Source: Erythrobacter sp.
Lineage (GTDB): Bacteria > Pseudomonadota > Alphaproteobacteria > Sphingomonadales > Sphingomonadaceae
NCBI GenBank assembly: GCA_003483125.1
Contig: DMWU01000199.1
Coordinates: forward strand, 1-5,893
Direction of reading: 5' to 3'
DNA: 5,893 nt
Shown: in pieces, positions 4,896 to 5,893 of the stretch
Position numbering within the stretch: position 1 is the stretch's first letter
How the letters are laid out: every line of letters begins with the position of its first letter
Program-made: the position numbers and the translations under genes
Notes under the pieces: generated by a model
Database searches by the model: none
What the model saw: the letters and a program-made list of their open reading frames with translations, nothing else
What the model was told of the DNA's origin: nothing

Positions 4896-5769
4896 GTTCT
4901 CGCATTTCCTCGCAATCGATTGGTCTGGCGCGAAGGGAGAGCGCCACAAAGGCATTGCCCTTGCTCTTGCCAAAGGGTCCGGCGGATCACCTGCGCTTCT
5001 AAAGCCAAGGCAGCCGTGGAGCCGCGAGAGAGTTCTGGATTTTCTTCTCAATGAGCTGCCCGAAGATACGCTGGTCGGCATGGATCTGGGCATATCGCTA
5101 CCGCATGCCGATTATGGTGCGTTCTTCCCTGATTGGGATCTCAGCCCGCCCCATGCCAAGGCTCTGTGGCGGCTGATAGACAAAATCTGCGGCGAGGATC
5201 CGAATCTTGAAGCATCCGGCTTCGTCAGGCACGAAATTGCCGGGCGATATTATCGGCATGGCAAGGATTTGGAGGGGGATCGGTTCCACTTGCCCGCCGC
5301 CGCCACGCGCGAGGGGCGCTTTCGCGTAACGGAAGAGGCGCAACGCCAGGCTGGCTGCCGCCCCGTAAGCAATTTCAATCTCGTGGGTGCGGCACAAGTG
5401 GGCAAGAGCTCGCTCACCGGCATGCGGATGCTGCACAAAATTGGCGGCCAGATACCTGTATGGCCGATTGACCCGCTTCCTGATGCAGGTTCGGCCATAG
5501 TCGAAATCTACACTTCGCTCGCCGCGCGCGAGGCGGGGGTTGCAGGCGGCAAGAGCAAGATGCGGACCTATGCAGACCTGAACAAAGCTCTGGAATCGCT
5601 CGGTTCAGAAGCCGTGCGCGGCAGGGGCGCGATCGATGATCATTCGTCCGATGCGCTACTGACCGCTGCATGGCTAAGGAAAGTCGCCGATGAGCCGGCG
5701 AGATGGCGCCCGACAGCGCTGACGCCCGAAATCGCACAAACCGAAGGCTGGACATTCGGCGCAATCTGA
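4888..5769 (+). CDS. DUF429-like predicted RNase H-fold protein
   Basis: The 293-residue protein resembles the DUF429/predicted RNase H-like nuclease group. It has a first-strand aspartate in FLAIDWSGAKG (D11), a second in LVGMDLGISLP (D66), a glutamate in VEIYTS (E206) and a late acidic cluster DDHSSDALLTAAWL (D250, D251, D255). This order of acidic residues matches an RNase H-type metal site, but nuclease activity is inferred, not shown. The ATG at 4888 overlaps the rarA stop by 8 bp, suggesting translational coupling, and has no ribosome binding site of its own. An in-frame TTG at 4852, preceded by GAGGGA five bases upstream, would add 12 residues and is a real alternative; the family's first strand begins almost at the ATG, which favours 4888. 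It is probably in one operon with rarA. Its molecular role is unknown. Confidence 0.8.
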   Translation: MARFSHFLAIDWSGAKGERHKGIALALAKGSGGSPALLKPRQPWSRERVLDFLLNELPEDTLVGMDLGISLPHADYGAFFPDWDLSPPHAKALWRLIDKICGEDPNLEASGFVRHEIAGRYYRHGKDLEGDRFHLPAAATREGRFRVTEEAQRQAGCRPVSNFNLVGAAQVGKSSLTGMRMLHKIGGQIPVWPIDPLPDAGSAIVEIYTSLAAREAGVAGGKSKMRTYADLNKALESLGSEAVRGRGAIDDHSSDALLTAAWLRKVADEPARWRPTALTPEIAQTEGWTFGAI

Positions 5770-5779
5770 GGATTTTTTT
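5762..5779 (+). terminator. Weak possible terminator after the rarA operon
   Basis: AATC (5763-5766) and GATT (5771-5774) can form a 4-bp stem over the stop codon, followed by a run of seven T residues (5773-5779). The stem is too short for a confident call. A second 5-bp dyad, CCGAA/TTCGG, lies about 14 bases further upstream. Confidence 0.25.
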
Positions 5780-5800
5780 GTCCGCTTATTGCTTCGCTAC

Positions 5801-5828
5801 TTGAGGCGGGAGAAACTTTGCACTAGGG
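5801..5828 (+). promoter_or_regulatory. Candidate tRNA-Thr promoter
   Basis: TTGAGG (5801-5806), a 16-bp spacer and CTAGGG (5823-5828) form a promoter-like pair ending about 21 bp before the tRNA. The C-T-A opening of the -10 box is common in alphaproteobacterial promoters of stable RNA genes. A small hairpin, CCGTT (5831-5835) with AACGG (5842-5846), separates it from the tRNA and may lie in the precursor's 5' leader. Confidence 0.4.
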
Positions 5829-5849
5829 GGCCGTTTCCCTGAACGGTGT

Positions 5850-5893
5850 GCCGGCTTAGCTCAGGTGGTAGAGCCGTTGATTTGTAATCATCA
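5850..5893 (+). tRNA. tRNA-Thr (anticodon UGU), 5' part, cut by window edge
   Basis: The sequence matches tRNA positions 1-44. The 5' acceptor strand is GCCGGCT, followed by T8 and A9. The D-stem GCTC (5859-5862) pairs fully with GAGC (5871-5874) around AGGTGGTA. The anticodon loop TTTGTAA (5881-5887) has anticodon TGT at 5883-5885. The anticodon stem GTTGA/TCATC has a T-T mismatch at positions 28 and 42, with the other four pairs intact. The variable loop, T-arm and 3' acceptor strand are outside the window. Confidence 0.93.

Noticed and set aside
5414..5764. Minus-strand open frame of 116 codons inside the DUF429-like gene
   Set aside because: It is antisense to the acidic motifs of a better-supported gene and its arginine/serine-rich composition is that of a shadow.
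1..5893. Mobile element, prophage, CRISPR array or defence island
   Set aside because: No transposase, integrase, long terminal repeats, regular repeat-spacer pattern or known defence domain is visible; the tRNA is at the edge but no attachment site can be assessed.

Overview
The window looks like chromosomal DNA of an alphaproteobacterium, most likely Sphingomonadales and perhaps Erythrobacteraceae. The evidence is the alphaproteobacterial form of SerC (SSGPCAKPPGW and GRSHRS motifs), the moderately high GC content with clear codon bias in the coding regions, and the style of the PadR and RarA proteins. No mobile element, integrase, CRISPR array or rRNA is visible, and most genes are of ordinary housekeeping type.

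Layout from left to right. (1) Minus strand, 237 to the left edge: the N-terminal 79 codons of phosphoserine aminotransferase, serC. It sits behind a short structured leader in which two hairpins compete for the same strand, and behind a candidate promoter and a 12-bp palindrome. (2) About 200 bp of AT-rich DNA with small repeats and no gene. (3) Plus strand, 606-950: a small four-helix membrane protein of unknown function, closed by a strong intrinsic terminator at 1010-1040. (4) Plus strand, 1137-2318: a GT4-family glycosyltransferase. It meets the next gene tail to tail, and their stop codons overlap in the same 4 bp. (5) Minus strand, 3458 to 2315: a PadR-family regulator followed by a second four-helix membrane protein. 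Between them lies a 12-bp GC-rich inverted repeat that holds the downstream gene's apparent ribosome binding site and its annotated start. An 18-bp perfect palindrome in the padR promoter is the likely autoregulatory operator. (6) Plus strand, 3573-5769: rarA (mgsA), a AAA+ ATPase of stalled-fork repair, then a predicted RNase H-fold (DUF429-like) protein whose ATG overlaps the rarA stop by 8 bp. (7) Right edge: the 5' half of a tRNA-Thr(UGU) gene.

The points most worth following are the rarA/DUF429-like translational overlap, which suggests a nuclease-like partner for RarA; the hairpin over the start of the padR-linked membrane gene, where an ATT start codon fits better than the ATG; the padR operator; and the bistable serC leader. 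Nothing in the window is a clear-cut new multi-gene system.
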